Source: Prorocentrum cordatum
Lineage: Eukaryota > Sar > Dinophyceae > Prorocentrales > Prorocentraceae
Length of the DNA stretch: 64,000 bases
Reading direction: 5' to 3'
Assembly (NCBI GenBank): GCA_963575745.1
Contig: CAUYUJ010006335.1
Location: forward strand, 1,238,305 to 1,302,304
This document shows positions 1 to 11,045 of this stretch, piece after piece (position 1 is the first letter of the stretch; each line of letters opens with the position of its first letter). The position numbers were made by a program, and so were the translations under genes. The notes beneath the pieces were generated by a model. It saw only the letters and a program-made list of their open reading frames with translations. It made no database searches and was not told the origin of the DNA.

Positions 1-178
1 GTGTGCGTGTGCGTGTGCGTGTGCGTGTGCGTGTGCGCGCGCGTGCGCGTGCGCGTGCGCGTGCACGCGTGTGCGCGTGTGCGCGTGTGCGCGTGTGCGC
101 GTGTGTGCGTGTGTGCGTGTGTGCGTGTGTGCGTGTGTGCGTGTGTGCGTGTGTGCGTGTGTGCGTGTGTGTGTGTGT
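1..178. repeat. Alternating GT/GC dinucleotide tract
   Basis: Purine and pyrimidine alternate without a break over about 178 bases, moving from GTGC units through CG-rich units to GTGTGC and pure GT. Such a tract can adopt Z-DNA. The tract starts at the window edge, so its true length is unknown. Confidence 0.95.
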
Positions 179-1640
179 CACGAGATTGATGCAACTGTTG
201 GCAGATTCGCGCAGGCTGACTCTGAGAGGAGGGGTGGTCTTGAATTCCTCAGTCTGAGAACCCCTTCGGAACACCTGGTGTTGAGGTTCGGTCGGGACAT
301 CACGTCGGAGTCTAGAACATTTGTTGCTGTCAGGCAGGCTGGGTTGCCTCCAGCGCTCGTCTCGTCCAGACCTGCAAATCCAACGCATTTGAGGATGGAA
401 TCGGGCGTGACGAGCGGCAGGAGCAGTCTCCTACCCTTGATTTTCGAGGCTACTCGTCGGCTCGGAATTATACTCCGCGGCGCCCCCTGGGACTGGGCCA
501 GGAACAAAACTTAAAAGGGAAGCCCCGAGAGACACGCAAACAGTCGAAACCAAATCCCGACACGCGTCCCCGAAACAGTTTAACATGGTGTTGGCCCATG
601 TCGAAACCACGGCGGCAACAACCGAAACCGACATCAGCAATTCCTAAAAATCGTACCGCACCCATATCGGGCGCACCTCCTGTCCAGAAAAAACGTAGAA
701 GCCACCATCAGATAGCGACGGTCGTTACGTTGAGCCGAAAAATCATATATGATCCTCTCCCCCTTCGTCTCCATCTGCTAGCCCCCCACCCACGTCCTTC
801 TTCGCTGCGACCGAGAGAAACACACGGGGGTCCCAGGAAGGCCCGAAGGCCGTTTCAGGAGGGGGCCAATTGGAGTTTTGAAAAACGCGAATGGCCTGGA
901 AGACCCCCCCCAAACCACGAACGCAAGACCGAGCGTTGACATCAAGCCCGAATGTTTCTCTCCCACAGCCGAGCCCTGGTGCAGCGGGAGAAGGCGGCCA
1001 CCCTCGAAAACGCAGGTGGTTGGCCGAGGGGCCGCGCCCAGGGCGGGACGGAGCTGGAAAGGGAGCGGGCGGGGCGGAAGAGGGGGGGGGATATCAAACC
1101 CCAAATTCTGAAGGCCCGAAGACCCCGCGCGAGCTCGGAGATGCATTCGGGAACCAATGAAATAACATTCGGCCTGAACTGGACTAGCGTCGGACGCCGC
1201 CGACCCACCCCGTTGACATCCCTTTGACGCGTGGCAGCTTGACAACACGGCAAAGGGGGATCGAGCTTTCAGGGTTGTTTCGAGTGCACTTTTCGAGGCA
1301 GGTGGGGAGGGATATGGGGGGGGCGAGGGCGGAGGCGGCAGTGGGGGACCTAGGGTGAATGGGGCGGGGAGGCAGGGCAGAGTAATATAGAAGGAGACGG
1401 GCGGGGAGGAGCAACGCAAACGAGCTGACGACATCGAGGCTGGACAAAGAGAAGGAGGAGGAGAAGGATGAGGAGGTGGAGGCCTCTGCCGCCCTGCCAG
1501 GATCTGCCATTGCGGTGCCAGATCCGCCATGCGGCCTCTGCCGCCACGCGGCCAGCGGCCTGCAACTGGGGCCGTCGGCGCCCAGTGGCGTCGGACAGGG
1601 CCCTCGAAGGCCCTCGAGGCCCAAAAAACGAAGTATTCGC
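179..1640. other. GC-rich stretch without a supported gene
   Basis: The open frames here are short, overlap on both strands and have low-complexity Pro/Arg/Gly translations, as expected of GC-rich non-coding DNA. G-runs occur near 1080 and 1316. No RNA gene, mobile element or promoter motif was recognised. Confidence 0.5.
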
Positions 1641-1815
1641 CACGAAAGATGTCTTCCTTCTCCTCCTCCTCCCCCTCCTCTTCCTCCTCCGCCCCCTCCT
1701 CACTCACTCTCCTCCTTCCTCCCTCCTCCTCCTTCTCCTCCTCCTCCTGCTTCCCCCCTTCCCTCCTCCTCCTCCCTTCTCCTCCCCCTTCCCCTCCTCC
1801 TCGCCCTCCTCTGCA
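1641..1815. repeat. TCC-rich pyrimidine tract
   Basis: Nearly pure pyrimidine on the plus strand with degenerate TCC/TCCC units. It lies about 60 bases downstream of the 3' end of the minus-strand gene 1873-5358. Confidence 0.85.
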
Positions 1816-1872
1816 AGTCCCCGCCCTGGTCGGGCCAGGCGCGAGGCGCCCAGCAGCCTCGAAGCTGATGCC

Positions 1873-4800
1873 TCACTTGAAGTGCATCGCATCCACGGCC
1901 TTCTTGGCCAGCGAGCTCGGCTGCAAGGACTCCAGCGTCAGCTGGCGCTTGCCGAGCTCCGTCTGCACCGCCATCGCGGCCTTCCTCAAACTCACCTTGT
2001 CAACGCCATCGGCGATGGCCTTGATCATGAGCGACGCACCCCACGCTTTGATGCACCTGCCCATCGCGCCCGAGCCACACTGGAAGATGTTCTCGTCGAT
2101 CGGAAGCTCGAACGTCTTCGCCCACTTGCGAATGGCGGCTTCCTCCTGCGAGGCAGGGGGATCGCAAGAACGAGCCGAAACTGGAAGGGGGGCCGATGGG
2201 GCAACGAGGGCGCGTCGGAGGAGCGGCACCAAGTGCATATGGGGGTGCCTGGGAGCGCGGTAGCCGATGGTGAGGCGGGGGCGGGGCCGTGCGACCCCAT
2301 CCCCTCCTCCCACCATCGGCCCCTCGCACGCCCAACCACCTCCGACCCACCCTTCCCCAGAACAACGAGTGCGTGGAAACCCAAGGCGGTCCTGCAAGGC
2401 GGCGTCGACCTTCTTGCGGAGGCCGACGGCGATGCCGTCCGCCAGCAAGGTGGCCTTGCCGACCGCGCGGGTCTTGTCCCACTTCTCGTCCATGCCATTC
2501 GGCAGCCCGTCGATCCAGTTGGCACCGTTCTTGAGGCCACCCTGCTCGCTCCTGAGCCCCTTCAGCGTCTTGTCCTGGTACGCGAGCAACTTCACCTCAA
2601 GCCCGTGGGACGCGACCTGGTGGATCAGCTCCTGCACCCCGTTGCCGCAATCCGTCGCGATCTTTTTGATGTGAGCAGTCTCCTCGTCGTCAGGAAAGTT
2701 CATGATCGAGACCTTCTCGAACAGCACTTTGGTCGAACCCTTCATGGTAACCAACGTATCGTCCGTGTGCGCTGCATCCAAGTTCACACCACCTTCCGTG
2801 CAATGCTTCTTCCTGAATGCTGTCTCCAAGGCCACCAGCTCATGCCGCTGCCTCAGGGCGCCGGGAACACCGCGGTGGTAGGTGCACGGCGGCAGGAGCT
2901 CCAAGGCACCTGCAAGCGCGTTCAGCGACGCCGACTTCAGCTCCTGACAATCCGAGTTGGTGTCCAGCGCGATCTGGATGCATCTGCGCACGACCTTCAT
3001 CAATTCAGAATTCACGTGGTCGTCGTTGACATTCGTGCCCCTGACCTTCTCGAATATGGACTTCACGGACTCGAGGATGTCCTGCGACAGGATCTCTGCA
3101 TTGGCAGCCTTCGTCAGCTCGACCTTGAAGTTTGCCACCTCCCCGTCCGCGGTGATCTTGACGAGCATGTCGGCCGCGTCGCTCTCCGCCTCGACCAAGA
3201 AAGCCTCGCTGTGCCACGCGATCCTCTGGTAGGAGATCATCTCAGCGAAAGACTTCGACTCCGTCAAAGATACAAGCCCTTTGGCAGCGCGCTCACGCAT
3301 GCCCATGACTATAACGCGCGCCCTGTCCAAAGCACTCTCCTTCAACTCGTTCCCGTAGGTGCGACCGAGCACATCCAGCAAACCCAACAAGTTCTTCGCA
3401 AGAACAGCGCTGGTATGGCAAGTTAATCGCCACTCCTCGCTCTCACCACAAATATCTGGCATCTTGGTCGTCAAAACCACATTCGCATGCTCGACTTCCT
3501 GGTTCATGGTAGTTAAGCCTTGCGAGGTCTTCCTCAAGTCGGCAAGCAGGTCCACGTAGATCGGCGTCGCAAGGATCGAGCGGGCGATGCGCTGCGCCAT
3601 GGGGTCTTTAGCCTTCGCGTCGGACAAGATGGTGACGTGGTGCTTGACCCTCGAGGCGAAATCGTCCAGGGTGGCCGCGTCGAGACCGTGGAGGAGCGTG
3701 CTCAGCGCGAGGGTGATTTCCGAAAGCGAGCAAAAGAACCCCAAATACTCTTCGGGCATGTCGCTGGAGGCGACGATCTCCGAGACCTTGTTACCAATGA
3801 TGTCGACGGCCGTGGTGAGCAGATCCTGAGCGCTCTTGCCTGCCTCAATGCAGGGACAAAGCCAGTCGTTGATAAAGCAACCCAAGAACGTGCCGATCTT
3901 GATCTCTGGCTCCAGCTTCAGAGCGCTCAGTGTAGGCGAAGAACTGATAAACGAATCGGTGTGGCTAGGATTGCATGGCAACGTCGAAGCAAAGAACGCT
4001 ACAAATGCATCGCCGTCGCTGATCTGCTTCATCTTCCGCCTGGACTCTCGCATGCACAGCTTCAAGTTCACGGCGTCGGGTAAAGCCCCGTCGGTCTGAA
4101 CCAGAAAAAGAACGGCTTTGGCAACTTCATCGTCCTGGTAGGTATCCTGGTGGGCAACGGATACAATGTGAGCCATCTCGAACTTCTTGATGTGGGCCTT
4201 GAGGTCAGCGGTTCCCTGGGACCACTTCAGCTCACTGCCGTGCTCGCGTACCCATTTGTTGGCGTGGTGCAGCGCATTGCCCAAGTTCCCTTTCACCATC
4301 TCCATCTCGCAATCTAGATTCTCGATGTGCTTGTAGGGGCCCTGCTTGCTGTCAACAGTTCCTCCGATACCACTGGCCGCGCCAACCATAGTAGATGCAG
4401 CCACCTGCGACGCTGAGTCGTCGAGGCCGATGTCGTCGTCAGCTGCGAAGGGCGAGGCATCAAGATCCGCGGCGGGGCTCTTCTTCCCACGCCTGCTCCT
4501 CTTGGTAGGGGGCATGCCGACATCCGAGCGCGATCTGCCGAAAGCCGAGGGCAACTGGATCACGCCGCTGAGAGTGGCGTCGCCCAAGCCGCTGGCCGCG
4601 CCATCTGCATCGGCCTCATCCTCCCCGACGGCGCTGCCCGCTGCCGCCGCGCTAGGCGATCCAGGTGCAGCACCCTGCGGCACCTCGTCGGCCGCCTCGC
4701 CCGCTTCGTGAAGCTTGAGCGGCACCAAGTTGAACTTCCCCCTCGTGGCGTTGATGCACGGCAGGTCCTTCGCCACAAGATCTGCGTCGAACTCAGACTT

Positions 4801-5358
4801 CTGCGTGCTGAGGCCCTTCTGGTAAAAATCGACGACCTGGCCGTCGTAGAAGACGTCGTCTGGGCGCACGGGCGTCGACCCAGCGGTGACCCTGTGGAAG
4901 GTGCAGAAGCTCATGGTGCGGCGCGCCCCAGGGAAGTTCTCGAACAGCCACACCTTTTCCGTCTCCCCCGCGACGCCGCCTCGAACTGGGATCGACATGC
5001 TCGGATGGTGGCGCACCACGCGCTGCAAGGGCTCGTTGCCGCCGTGGAAGTACTTGAAATCCGCCTTGTTCAAGATGGCAACCTTGCGCTTCACCTTGAC
5101 GACGCTGCCGTAACCCACCGAGACGTTGTCGCCGCCGCCCATCAAGCCGACCGTGTCGAGCGCGGTGCGCTGATCACGCTTCGCCCAAGACACCTCCGCC
5201 GCATGCACCTGCGCCTTGAAGTAGGCGTTCTCGGCAGCCTTGCTGCTCTTGCGCTCGATGACCTCGTCGATCGGCATGTGCGAGAAGACGCGTATGTACA
5301 GCTCGGCGATGCTGCGCTTGACAGGCACGGGGCGGCCCTCGCGACCCGCGATGGTCAC
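1873..5358 (-). CDS. Long hypothetical protein, probably one or more exons
   Basis: About 1160 codons are open on the minus strand and end in a stop at 1873. The composition looks like a real soluble protein: mixed helical segments, Asp/Ala/Gly-rich linkers around residues 225-330, and a basic nuclear-localisation-like stretch (KRSRRGKK) near residue 285. No known domain was recognised. The frame opens at a GTG codon directly preceded by CGCAG, so the left edge is more likely a splice acceptor than a true start, and upstream exons are expected in 5359-6100. A Gly/Pro/Arg-rich stretch around 2146-2380 looks like a retained intron. The antisense frames over this region have low-complexity translations and are taken as shadows. 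Function unknown. Confidence 0.7.
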   Translation of the reverse strand: MTIAGREGRPVPVKRSIAELYIRVFSHMPIDEVIERKSSKAAENAYFKAQVHAAEVSWAKRDQRTALDTVGLMGGGDNVSVGYGSVVKVKRKVAILNKADFKYFHGGNEPLQRVVRHHPSMSIPVRGGVAGETEKVWLFENFPGARRTMSFCTFHRVTAGSTPVRPDDVFYDGQVVDFYQKGLSTQKSEFDADLVAKDLPCINATRGKFNLVPLKLHEAGEAADEVPQGAAPGSPSAAAAGSAVGEDEADADGAASGLGDATLSGVIQLPSAFGRSRSDVGMPPTKRSRRGKKSPAADLDASPFAADDDIGLDDSASQVAASTMVGAASGIGGTVDSKQGPYKHIENLDCEMEMVKGNLGNALHHANKWVREHGSELKWSQGTADLKAHIKKFEMAHIVSVAHQDTYQDDEVAKAVLFLVQTDGALPDAVNLKLCMRESRRKMKQISDGDAFVAFFASTLPCNPSHTDSFISSSPTLSALKLEPEIKIGTFLGCFINDWLCPCIEAGKSAQDLLTTAVDIIGNKVSEIVASSDMPEEYLGFFCSLSEITLALSTLLHGLDAATLDDFASRVKHHVTILSDAKAKDPMAQRIARSILATPIYVDLLADLRKTSQGLTTMNQEVEHANVVLTTKMPDICGESEEWRLTCHTSAVLAKNLLGLLDVLGRTYGNELKESALDRARVIVMGMRERAAKGLVSLTESKSFAEMISYQRIAWHSEAFLVEAESDAADMLVKITADGEVANFKVELTKAANAEILSQDILESVKSIFEKVRGTNVNDDHVNSELMKVVRRCIQIALDTNSDCQELKSASLNALAGALELLPPCTYHRGVPGALRQRHELVALETAFRKKHCTEGGVNLDAAHTDDTLVTMKGSTKVLFEKVSIMNFPDDEETAHIKKIATDCGNGVQELIHQVASHGLEVKLLAYQDKTLKGLRSEQGGLKNGANWIDGLPNGMDEKWDKTRAVGKATLLADGIAVGLRKKVDAALQDRLGFPRTRCSGEGWVGGGWACEGPMVGGGDGVARPRPRLTIGYRAPRHPHMHLVPLLRRALVAPSAPLPVSARSCDPPASQEEAAIRKWAKTFELPIDENIFQCGSGAMGRCIKAWGASLMIKAIADGVDKVSLRKAAMAVQTELGKRQLTLESLQPSSLAKKAVDAMHFK
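2146..2380 (-). other. Probable intron inside the long hypothetical gene
   Basis: Protein-like sequence ending in QDRLG gives way to low-complexity Gly/Pro/Arg/His translation and returns at EEAAIRKW. On the minus strand the right-hand exon is preceded by CCTCGCAG, a good acceptor. The only nearby GT donor (2380-2379) would leave the frame out of phase, so the donor is unresolved; dinoflagellates also use GC and GA donors. Confidence 0.5.
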
Positions 5359-6319
5359 CTGCGGGTCCTCCTCGGGGGCAGGAGGGGTGGGAATGAAATG
5401 AAACGCTGCCCGCCCTAACTCTCACCCCGCCGCCCTGCGGAACCGCTGACGGAGGCCCTCCTGAAAGCGGCCCCTTCGGAGGCCCGAACGACAGTGATGG
5501 GTTGAAGGGCCACCGACGCGACGTGCGAAACAGAACGCCCGCGGACACATTTTTGGACGCCAGCTGCTGAGACGACCCCATGGACCCCGCAAGGCACGGC
5601 AGAACTGCAGGCCGGCATCGGTCCGCACCGATGCCGCTCACGGATCCCTGGGAGGCCCGAGGCGAAAAAACACGCCACTTGGAAACGCGCCCTGGGCCTC
5701 AACCCGAATAGCTCCCGCACAGACGCGACGCGCGGGCGCAAGGTGGGGGCCCATCGGCACGAGGGGGAGGATGAGGAGGAGGAGGAGGGTGGGCGAAGGG
5801 AAGGCGGTACGAGACTGGACAAGGAGGTGCGAGGAAGTGAAGAGGACAGGGGGTAGAACCTCGTGGAGGGTGAAATGGGGGGGTGAACATGGAGAAGGGG
5901 CACCGTGATCTTGACGCCTCCAAACAGACCCCCGAAGATGTTGCAACCAATGTGCAAACACAACGCGCATGGCATACGAGTTGGCCCCGAGCCCACTGCA
6001 TCAAGAAAACATTGGTGGCGTTGCATGCGAAAGGCGGCTTGTGGCTGAAATTGCGTTGCGCTGGCAATGTATTCACCGTTCGCATCTAATGGCCTCGGCA
6101 TGCCTTCACCTCCCCCTCATCCTAGCTGCCTCTGTCTCGCGCACCCTTCGCGCTGGGGCCCCCAGAGGCGCTCGGAGTCTCAACGGGCCCATGCCGCTTC
6201 AGTTTCCCAGGCGTTGTCCAAGGGGGGGGGGGGGGGGGGGGGCATTGCACCAAATAGGATGGTAGTGTCGGGGGGGGGGGATCGCATCTGCGGCCCTTGA
6301 GGGCCCCCTTGCCCGTCAT
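5359..6319. other. Intergenic stretch; possible upstream exons, G-runs
   Basis: No convincing gene. Several minus-strand frames are open and could hold 5' exons of the gene ending at 1873, but none has a recognisable domain. There is an uninterrupted G-run at about 6222-6242 and another near 6271-6280. Confidence 0.4.
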
Positions 6320-6459
6320 CTGAATGACCGTTTTGGCTCTAGCTTATTCAAATTCCGACGCCAGCGTCGGTTCGGTTTTAATTTCCGACCGAGGGCTCCA
6401 CGTCGCCCACTCTGCGCAACCATGCCAGCCTCGCAGCGCCAGCCCTAGCCGATCGGACG

Positions 6460-7446
6460 ATGGCGAATCCCGAGCCCGCGGACACTCGCACCCGTGCCCG
6501 TTCAGAGACATCCGCCGACGGCGACATGGCGCCAAAGAAGCAGAAGATCATCGAAGAAGTTCTGGCCGAGGCATCCTTCCACCCCCCCCTCCATTTAGGC
6601 CGCTTGAGAGGCCAGCAGAAAGTCAGTGTCAATTCGTCGCCCTGGCTTCGGTTTTCCTCCAACGACTGTTTCCAGCGGTGGCCGTAGTTGCAAACATGTT
6701 TTGGTATGTGCTCCGTCTCAAGCCTCCCCCCTTCCTCATCCCCTCCTCCTCTGCTTCCTCCTCCTCCTCCGCCGCTCCTCCCATTGCTGCTAGGTTTTGC
6801 TGCGATCGCCCTCTCGAAACCCTCAGCCCTTCCCCGCTCCCTCGAGACCCTCGACATCCTGGAAGAGACCCAGAATCGTTTGGATGCCGTCGAGCAGGAA
6901 CACCGCAACCTGAAGGATCGCCTGTGCGAGCTCGAGAAACACATTGGGCTATACCCGACGGTCGGGATCGAGGCGGCCGCGCCAGTGAGCGGCGACGCCC
7001 TGGCAGACGACGGGGAGGACGACGCCGACTCGGTTAAGTCCGACAGCGATTCCAGCACCACATACTATCCCGAGCACTATTTTGTCGACACCGAGATCGA
7101 TACGATCGACGTCGGTATCACCCACCGCGTGAAGCCGACGTTCAACCGTGCCATCCCGTTGCCCGACAGCGAGCCGAACCACTTCTCCACTGTCCCCTTG
7201 AAGATGCCCGACGCCGTTCGCGACGACACCAATGTCAATGAGGGCGTGTCTGAGGTCGTGCTCCCGCTCAAGCTCCAAGATACCCCTTGGTCAACCGCGC
7301 CCTGGGAGCAAGGCCCCACTTACTGGCCCCGCACGGGCCGTGTGAACCCGTTCGCGTACTTCCAGCATCGCCCAGGTGGTTTCGACGATGAGGGCTCGGA
7401 CTCAGTCCCGCCAGGTGGCGATGTTTTCTTGGGCGACTCCGATTGA
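6460..7446 (+). CDS. Hypothetical coiled-coil protein, two exons
   Basis: A good ATG (6460) opens an Arg/Thr-rich then basic segment (MAPKKQK) and the helix KIIEEVLAE. The frame then degenerates around 6573 and becomes protein-like again near 6845 with heptad-patterned sequence (TLDILEETQNRLDAVEQE), an acidic linker (GEDDADSVKSDSDSS) and a mixed C-terminus ending at 7446. Exon 1 and exon 2 are in the same frame. A GAG/GC donor near 6571 with a CTCGAG acceptor near 6844 would join them, but this is inferred. The N-terminal helix pattern is loosely like NAP/SET proteins; the rest does not match that family, so no name is given. The intron holds a dispersed repeat with opposite-strand coding signal. 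Confidence 0.55.
6592..6725 (-). repeat. Dispersed repeat copy 1, conserved minus-strand peptide
   Basis: About 134 bases match 11046-11180. On the minus strand both copies stay open in the same frame and share the peptide blocks WKQ, LEEN, SQGDEL and FCWPLKRPKW. Both are followed (plus strand) by a TCC-rich tract. The copy lies in the presumed intron of the plus-strand gene 6460-7446. Confidence 0.75.
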
Positions 7447-8333
7447 AGCTGTCGTGGGTAGTGGTTTCGGCAGCTCGTCTCAATTTGAGTTAGGTAGGTC
7501 GCTTGCCTTGCCCGAAATGCTCTACCCGTCCTCCTCCGCTCATCGACCACATACCCTTCCCACCACTTGCATCACGCACATCCCCCCTGCTCCTCCTCGT
7601 TTCGCCGCGTCCGAACGGGGCGGGCGGCTGTCGGCGCAGAGCCCGATGCAAGCACCCCTCGAGAGGTTATTAGTGCGTTGGCCACTTGCGCACCGTGTGC
7701 TCTGAGATCTTCCCAGCATGTATCATAGCTGTGCAGAGGGCGTCGCCATCCACAGGGCCAAAAGGGTAAACGCATCAACATCCCACGGCAACGTCGTCAC
7801 CCCTACCCCCTCTTCACGACGGGGGCGGTGGCGGGGCAAGGTTACATATGGTGGGTGGAGCGAGCCAGGGGGAGGACGAGGAGCAAACACATAGGGTGCA
7901 CCCGAGTCCATGCGAAGGGCCCAACCAGAGAGGACTGGTTTCGTCGTCGAGCAAATGAACGCCATGGGGCGACACACTGACCACCCAAACGGTGCAGTGA
8001 GGCGTGCGAGTTGTGCGTGGTGCGTGCGTGCATGAACTTGTTTCTAATATGTGTGAATGTGAGGCAAGTGGTATGCATTTTAACCTATCGGTTGTGGTGG
8101 TGGCGATTGTCAGGGCAATGGTGGCAATGACGATACTCATGTCGATGCATGCGTGTAGGTGGCAGAGACGCGGGCCCCGATGACGGGAAGAAGGGGTGGC
8201 GATGTTCAGATGGGCAAAGAACAGCGGCGGACCCCTCCCCAGGCAAAACGAAGAACCAACACCAAGTGCACGTTAGGAGCGGTGGGGTATGCTTCGCGCA
8301 GGCGTAGGACGACTGCACGAAAGAGAAAACAAG
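7447..8333. other. No gene recognised
   Basis: Mixed-composition DNA between the coiled-coil gene and the Gly/Arg-rich frame. Open frames are short and overlap on both strands. No repeat or RNA gene was seen. Confidence 0.4.
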
Positions 8334-8552
8334 CTATGCAAGCAGACAATGGGGCCGTTGGTCCTCGGTGAACTTCGCCCTGCTCCACGCACAGCAGCCA
8401 GGAGCAGCGGCAACCGCGGGCGCCTGCGAACGTTGCTGCTTCCTGGGGCTGGGGGCTGGCGCAGCGGACTTCCTGGGGCTGCCGCCGTTGCCGCCGTTGC
8501 CCTTCCGAGCGATCCCGCGACCGCCGCCGCGGCCACGACCGCCGCCGCCCAT
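8334..8552 (-). CDS. Possible Gly/Arg-rich small protein or exon
   Basis: An ATG at 8552 opens a 72-residue frame that starts with an RGG-like segment (GGGGRGRGGGRG) followed by a Lys/Ser/Pro-rich and Ala-rich part. RGG segments bind RNA in nucleolar and ribonucleoprotein proteins. The plus strand is also open here and the region is very GC-rich, so this may be a compositional artefact. Confidence 0.25.
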   Translation of the reverse strand: MGGGGRGRGGGRGIARKGNGGNGGSPRKSAAPAPSPRKQQRSQAPAVAAAPGCCAWSRAKFTEDQRPHCLLA

Positions 8553-8664
8553 CGTCGGCAACGAGATCGGGCGGGCGCGCTTGGAATGGCACAGATGCCA
8601 CTGAGAAAAAGCAACTTCGGGCCCCTGGAGCCTCACACGCGACGGACGATTCGCGTTCAATCTA

Positions 8665-10185
8665 CCCGCAGCTCAGGGTCACAAATGCGGTTCGGGCTTC
8701 CAGCGGGGTCCAATCCGAGGGGGAGGCGGCATGAACACTTCCGAGGCGGCTCAGGGAGGGAAACAACTTTGGGGCAGGGCATGCTGCTACGCCGAAGGGT
8801 TCCAAGTTCCAAGCCCCCCTCACCCCCACACCCCACCCCCGAGCAGGGATGGGGGGTCGACGAAAGCTTCGGACCATGGCCGAGAATGCGCCAGAATGGC
8901 AGGGCCCTCCACGGGGCCAGGGTTTCGGAATTTCCTAAGGGAAACCTTCGCTAAACAGCAAGAGGCCCAGAGCCAGAACCCAGGAGTGCCTGTGGGGCAT
9001 CGGTCCCAGGGGGTGACCTTCGCCCTCGTCGCCTATCGCCCTCGGCCTCCCCTCACTCCTACCCCCGCCCCCGACCTCCTCCGCATCCTCGCGCCATCCA
9101 CTCCCCCAGCTCCCCGCCCCCCCTCCCTGCCCCTCCGGCCCGCGGCCCCTCCTCCACCCCCAGCGCCCTCTCGCCCCCCCGCGGTGCCTCCAAGGACCTG
9201 GTTAGCAAGCGCCGACGCCGCGGGCGACGGCGCGCTTGTCTCGGGAGCCCCAGACCCCCCCGAGGGAGACCCCCTGCGTGTCTCTGGGGTCCACAGACGA
9301 CGGCGGCGCGACACGCCGCGTGTCAATTTCGAGGATTTATGAATCCGAAATGGCGAATGTATCGAGGATCGTGAGACCCCGCGTGTCGTTCCAGGGGACG
9401 ACGCCTCCAAATTGACACGCTCGGTGTCATTTCTGTGGAGAAAAAAAACAACCTGACACAGGGCGCGTCGGCTGCCTCCACACTCCTGTCTACTCCGACG
9501 CCAGACAATCGACGACCCAACAACTCACCCCTGACCCAAACGAAGGACCCAACCCCTAACACCGCGGGGGTAGACCACGCTCGTCAGATATCGACCAAAC
9601 CCCAACTGACACGGCGCGACGAGACCTTCAGGGCCATAAAAAAGGTTGGATCCCGAGGTGTTGTTTTCTCTGATGCTAAACTTGGTGGCTCTCGCACGCA
9701 GGCTCCTCGGCCTCGCCAGGGCGGCAAGGGCGCTCTTTGCTGAGCAACAAAACGCCATGTGGCCGCCTTCTGATGGCATCCCTGGCTGCGCACCGTCTCT
9801 CGCGGCTGATGCCCGCGAGGAAAAAAACGTGCTGGTGCTCGTCCTTGGCGGCGCACTCGCAGTCGAGCCACGCGCCCAACAAGCCGCTGGGTCGGCCCTT
9901 CACAGAGCCAGGTCGGTCCGCCAGCCCCGCCGGGGCTCTCATCCAGGCTGTGAACAATCCTGCGTGCATCCTGGGGCCTGACCATTTGCGTTCATACTGG
10001 TGCACACTTGGGCCCTCTCACGGCGATTGTTTGAGCGACGGGCGCTGGCCAGTTGGCGGCCGCTCTTGCCGCCAGCAAACCGACGGCCACCATGGATATC
10101 CCGAGAGGTGCCTATGGGGCATTATATACCGTCGCCAAGGAGGGCCCCGAGGGCCCCGAGAAGGAGGAGAGAACGGAGGGGAGGT
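8665..10185. other. GC-rich stretch without a supported gene
   Basis: Open frames on both strands are Pro/Arg-rich and overlap. A Pro-rich plus-strand stretch near 9040-9190 comes from C-runs. No conserved motif, RNA gene or long repeat was recognised. Confidence 0.4.
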
Positions 10186-10189
10186 GAAG

Positions 10190-10602
10190 CAAGGGTAGTT
10201 GGGAGAGGGCGATGAGGAAGATAAGGATGAGGATGGTAAAGGGGAGGGGTGTAGGAGACGGAGGGGTGGGGGGGGGCGGAGCATGAGAGGAGGGGGGGGG
10301 ATGATGAGGGGGAGAGGGACTATGTTGAGGAAGATGAAGAGGCGGATGCGGATGTGGAGCAGTGGCAGGACGAGGGGGAGGAGAAGAAGGAGAGGGGAGG
10401 AGGAGAAGGATGGTGATGATGATGGTGAGTAGAAGGAGGAGCAGGAGGAGCAGGCGGAGGGGGAGAAGGAAGGGGAAGGGACCTGGTAGGAAAGGGCAGA
10501 CGAGGAAGGGGTGGCGGAGGCTGGCAACGATGAGGACGGTGGTAATGACAATGCTGGAGGAGCACAAGGACTAGGCTGAAGGGGAGGGCGATGAGGAGGA
10601 TC

Positions 10603-10633
<31 letters not shown>

Positions 10634-11035
10634 GAGGAGGAGGAGGAGGATGGCGGCGGTGGTGAGGAGGAGGAGGTGGAGGAGGTGGAGGAGGGGGAGA
10701 AGGAGGAGGAAGGGGGGATGACGAGGACGACAAGGAGACGGAAGAGCAGAAGGAGGAGGAGAAAGATGAGAAATGAGAGGAGGATGATCATGCTGAGGAA
10801 TAAGAGGAGGATGCGCTGGCGGAGGCGGGGGTGGTGTGGAACAGGAGGAAGAGCGCGATGGCGAGGAGATCATGAGCATGGGGGATGATCAGGAGGACGA
10901 GGAGAAGGAGGAATATGAGGAAGATGAGGAAGAGGAGGGGGAGGATAATAATATTGATGACAATGGTGAGAAAGAAAGGGAGGACTATGATGATGATGTG
11001 GAGGAAGAGGAAGAGGAGGAGTAGGACCAGGAGCA
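10190..11035. repeat. Long purine (GGA/GAG) tract
   Basis: About 850 bases are almost pure purine on the plus strand, with GGA-type units and short GATGAG variants. A shorter pure GAG array sits near 10605-10650. The long Ser/Pro/Leu frames on the minus strand are by-products. Confidence 0.9.
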
Positions 11036-11045
11036 GCAGGGGAGC

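Noticed and set aside
1468-3426. 652-codon plus-strand frame opposite the long hypothetical gene
   Set aside because: It starts in a low-complexity tract and is antisense to a better protein-like frame.
6845-7446. NAP/SET histone chaperone
   Set aside because: The N-terminal heptads look similar, but the conserved core after them is absent and the protein is otherwise unlike the family.
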